A stretch of 64,000 nucleotides of DNA from an uncultured Bacilli bacterium. Its GTDB lineage: Bacteria; Bacillota_I; Bacilli_A; RF39; UBA660. Below the pieces are notes generated by a model. The model saw nothing but the letters and a program-made list of their open reading frames with translations, made no database searches and was not told the origin of the DNA. Below are positions 63,096 through 64,000 of the stretch, in pieces. The position numbers and the translations under genes are program-made. Location of the stretch: contig CANRDN010000010.1 in the NCBI GenBank assembly GCA_947629375.1, positions 1-64,000 of the forward strand, read 5' to 3'. Position 1 is the first letter of the stretch. Each line of letters opens with the position of its first letter.

Positions 63096-63992
63096 CTATT
63101 TATCAGAGTTGTTAACATTAAAATAAGCTTCAAGTAGTTTTTCAGGTGCATTAGAAATGCGCTGATCTTCATGTACATATATTGTGGTTGTGTTAATATC
63201 ACTATGCCTTGCAAATATTTGTGCCTGCAGAAGATCATCATTACTTGCTTTTGTAACGGAAGTTATGGCAGTATGCCTTAAACTATGAGGTGTGACTCTC
63301 TTATTCTTAACATTATTTGCTACCAATAATTTAGTAATAATACGCCTTATACTCCTCGTTGTTAGCCTTGTATTCGGTTTATTGTAAGCAAGACCGACAA
63401 ATAGAGGATCAGTAAATTTGTAATCACTACGAGCCACTAAATAATCATTTAAAGCCGCCATAACAGTTGGACAAAGAACAATAAAGCTATTCTTCTCGTT
63501 CTGAAATTTACCTTGAATATACAAGATATTCTCATTATCACGTGTGCTGATATCTTCTACATTTGCACGTTCTAGCTCACACTCCCTCAAACCATTACGA
63601 AGACATAACTCAAAAATTGCATAATCTCGCTTTTCTTGAAGTGTTTCTCTTTTAATATTATTCTGTATAGTCAATGCCTGTTCCCTAGTTAATGGAAGCT
63701 TTTTATGATTCTTACTTTGCTTAACACTTTTTATTGTTGCCATAACATTAGGTATTCCAATAGTTTCTAAATATCGGAATAACGAACGCACCCCAGCTAA
63801 ATATTGATTCACAGTAGAAGCAGATGAATACTTACTAACTAGATACCGCTTATAATCCAGAATAACCTGTCTATTAACTGACTTTATATCATTATTGATA
63901 AGCCAATTCAAAAAATACCGAATACTAGCCAAATAATTATAACTTGTCCCTTTATTAACATCTAATGAATTGGCATAATCCTCAATGATCAT
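63096..63992 (-). CDS. XerC/D-type tyrosine recombinase
   Basis: A 298-residue recombinase. The N-terminal SAM-like core-binding domain (1-85, SYNYLASIRYFLNWL) is followed by the catalytic domain: RNGLRECELERANVED (first Arg), TPHSLRHTAIT (His and Arg), ARHSDINTTTIYVHE (His and the nucleophile Tyr near 271). All catalytic residues are canonical, unlike the larger integrase. Size and layout suit dimer resolution or inversion, and a lox-like repeat lies beside it. The frame stays open for the 8 bases upstream within the window, so the true start could lie a little beyond. Confidence 0.88.
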   Translation of the reverse strand: MIIEDYANSLDVNKGTSYNYLASIRYFLNWLINNDIKSVNRQVILDYKRYLVSKYSSASTVNQYLAGVRSLFRYLETIGIPNVMATIKSVKQSKNHKKLPLTREQALTIQNNIKRETLQEKRDYAIFELCLRNGLRECELERANVEDISTRDNENILYIQGKFQNEKNSFIVLCPTVMAALNDYLVARSDYKFTDPLFVGLAYNKPNTRLTTRSIRRIITKLLVANNVKNKRVTPHSLRHTAITSVTKASNDDLLQAQIFARHSDINTTTIYVHEDQRISNAPEKLLEAYFNVNNSDK

Positions 63993-64000
63993 TTTAGTCG

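Noticed and set aside
54907-64000. The right-hand attachment site of the element
   Set aside because: I looked for a repeat of the tRNA-Gly 3' end (CTTACTTGCTCCA) up to the window end and found none.

Overview
The window is very AT-rich DNA using the standard bacterial code: TGA is a stop, for example in rlmN where it overlaps the next ATG. It looks like a low-GC Firmicute of the class Bacilli, probably host-associated. The gene order recalls Bacillus subtilis in several blocks: yunB-yutD...yutH-yutI, nfo-yqfT, gerE-gerM, and rlmN-prpC-prkC-rsgA-rpe. The sporulation genes (yunB, a yutH-like gene, spoVS, spoIIIAH, gerE, gerM) point to a spore-forming lineage. I cannot name the order or genus. 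Host genes very often use the Shine-Dalgarno string GGTGAT, and many starts were chosen on that basis.

Layout. 1-2.1 kb: an anchored surface protein whose promoter spacer holds a run of G. 2.2-6.5 kb: a four-gene phosphonate operon (PEP mutase, phosphonopyruvate decarboxylase, iron alcohol dehydrogenase, LicC/MobA-like nucleotidyltransferase) that probably makes and CTP-activates hydroxyethylphosphonate. 6.5-15.6 kb: signal peptidase, DacA-type carboxypeptidase, RluB, ferredoxin, the yun/yut block and a large coiled-coil repeat protein. 15.6-16.95 kb: twelve tRNA genes in two units. 17-30.4 kb: housekeeping genes (rsmI, pseudouridine synthase, nfo, class B PBP, rpmG, efp), spoVS and two prepilin-like genes. 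30.5-36.7 kb: an ABC transporter, a metallophosphoesterase split by a TTAA repeat, and a two-component system. 36.8-42.9 kb: transporter, trxB, SDR, YnbB-like enzyme, spoIIIAH-gerE-gerM. 42.9-44.7 kb: tRNA-Arg, then a 700-base region that contains an apparent type I toxin-antitoxin locus with a duplicated antisense RNA. 44.6-54.5 kb: a structured leader before a glycosyltransferase-HAD protein, then the rlmN-prpC-prkC-rsgA-rpe operon.

From about 54.5 kb the character changes. There is a decayed tRNA-Gly, a long inverted repeat and an intact tRNA-Gly(GCC). These are followed by a mostly minus-strand mobile element that runs to the window end: a large tyrosine integrase, an HTH/excisionase-like protein, two DnaB/RecA-type ATPases, an unrecognised protein where a replication initiator might sit, a structured non-coding segment with a leader peptide, a zinc-ribbon protein, and a second tyrosine recombinase beside a 12-8-12 lox-like inverted repeat. 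No capsid, tail, relaxase or conjugation gene is visible, and the far end lies outside the window.

The most interesting signals are the toxin-antisense RNA locus (43.06-43.62 kb), the mobile element with two helicase-like ATPases and a lox-like site, and two simple-sequence switch candidates (poly-G at 1-9 and TTAA repeats at 34013-34036). Everything here was read by eye from the sequence, with no database search; family names rest on motif recognition.
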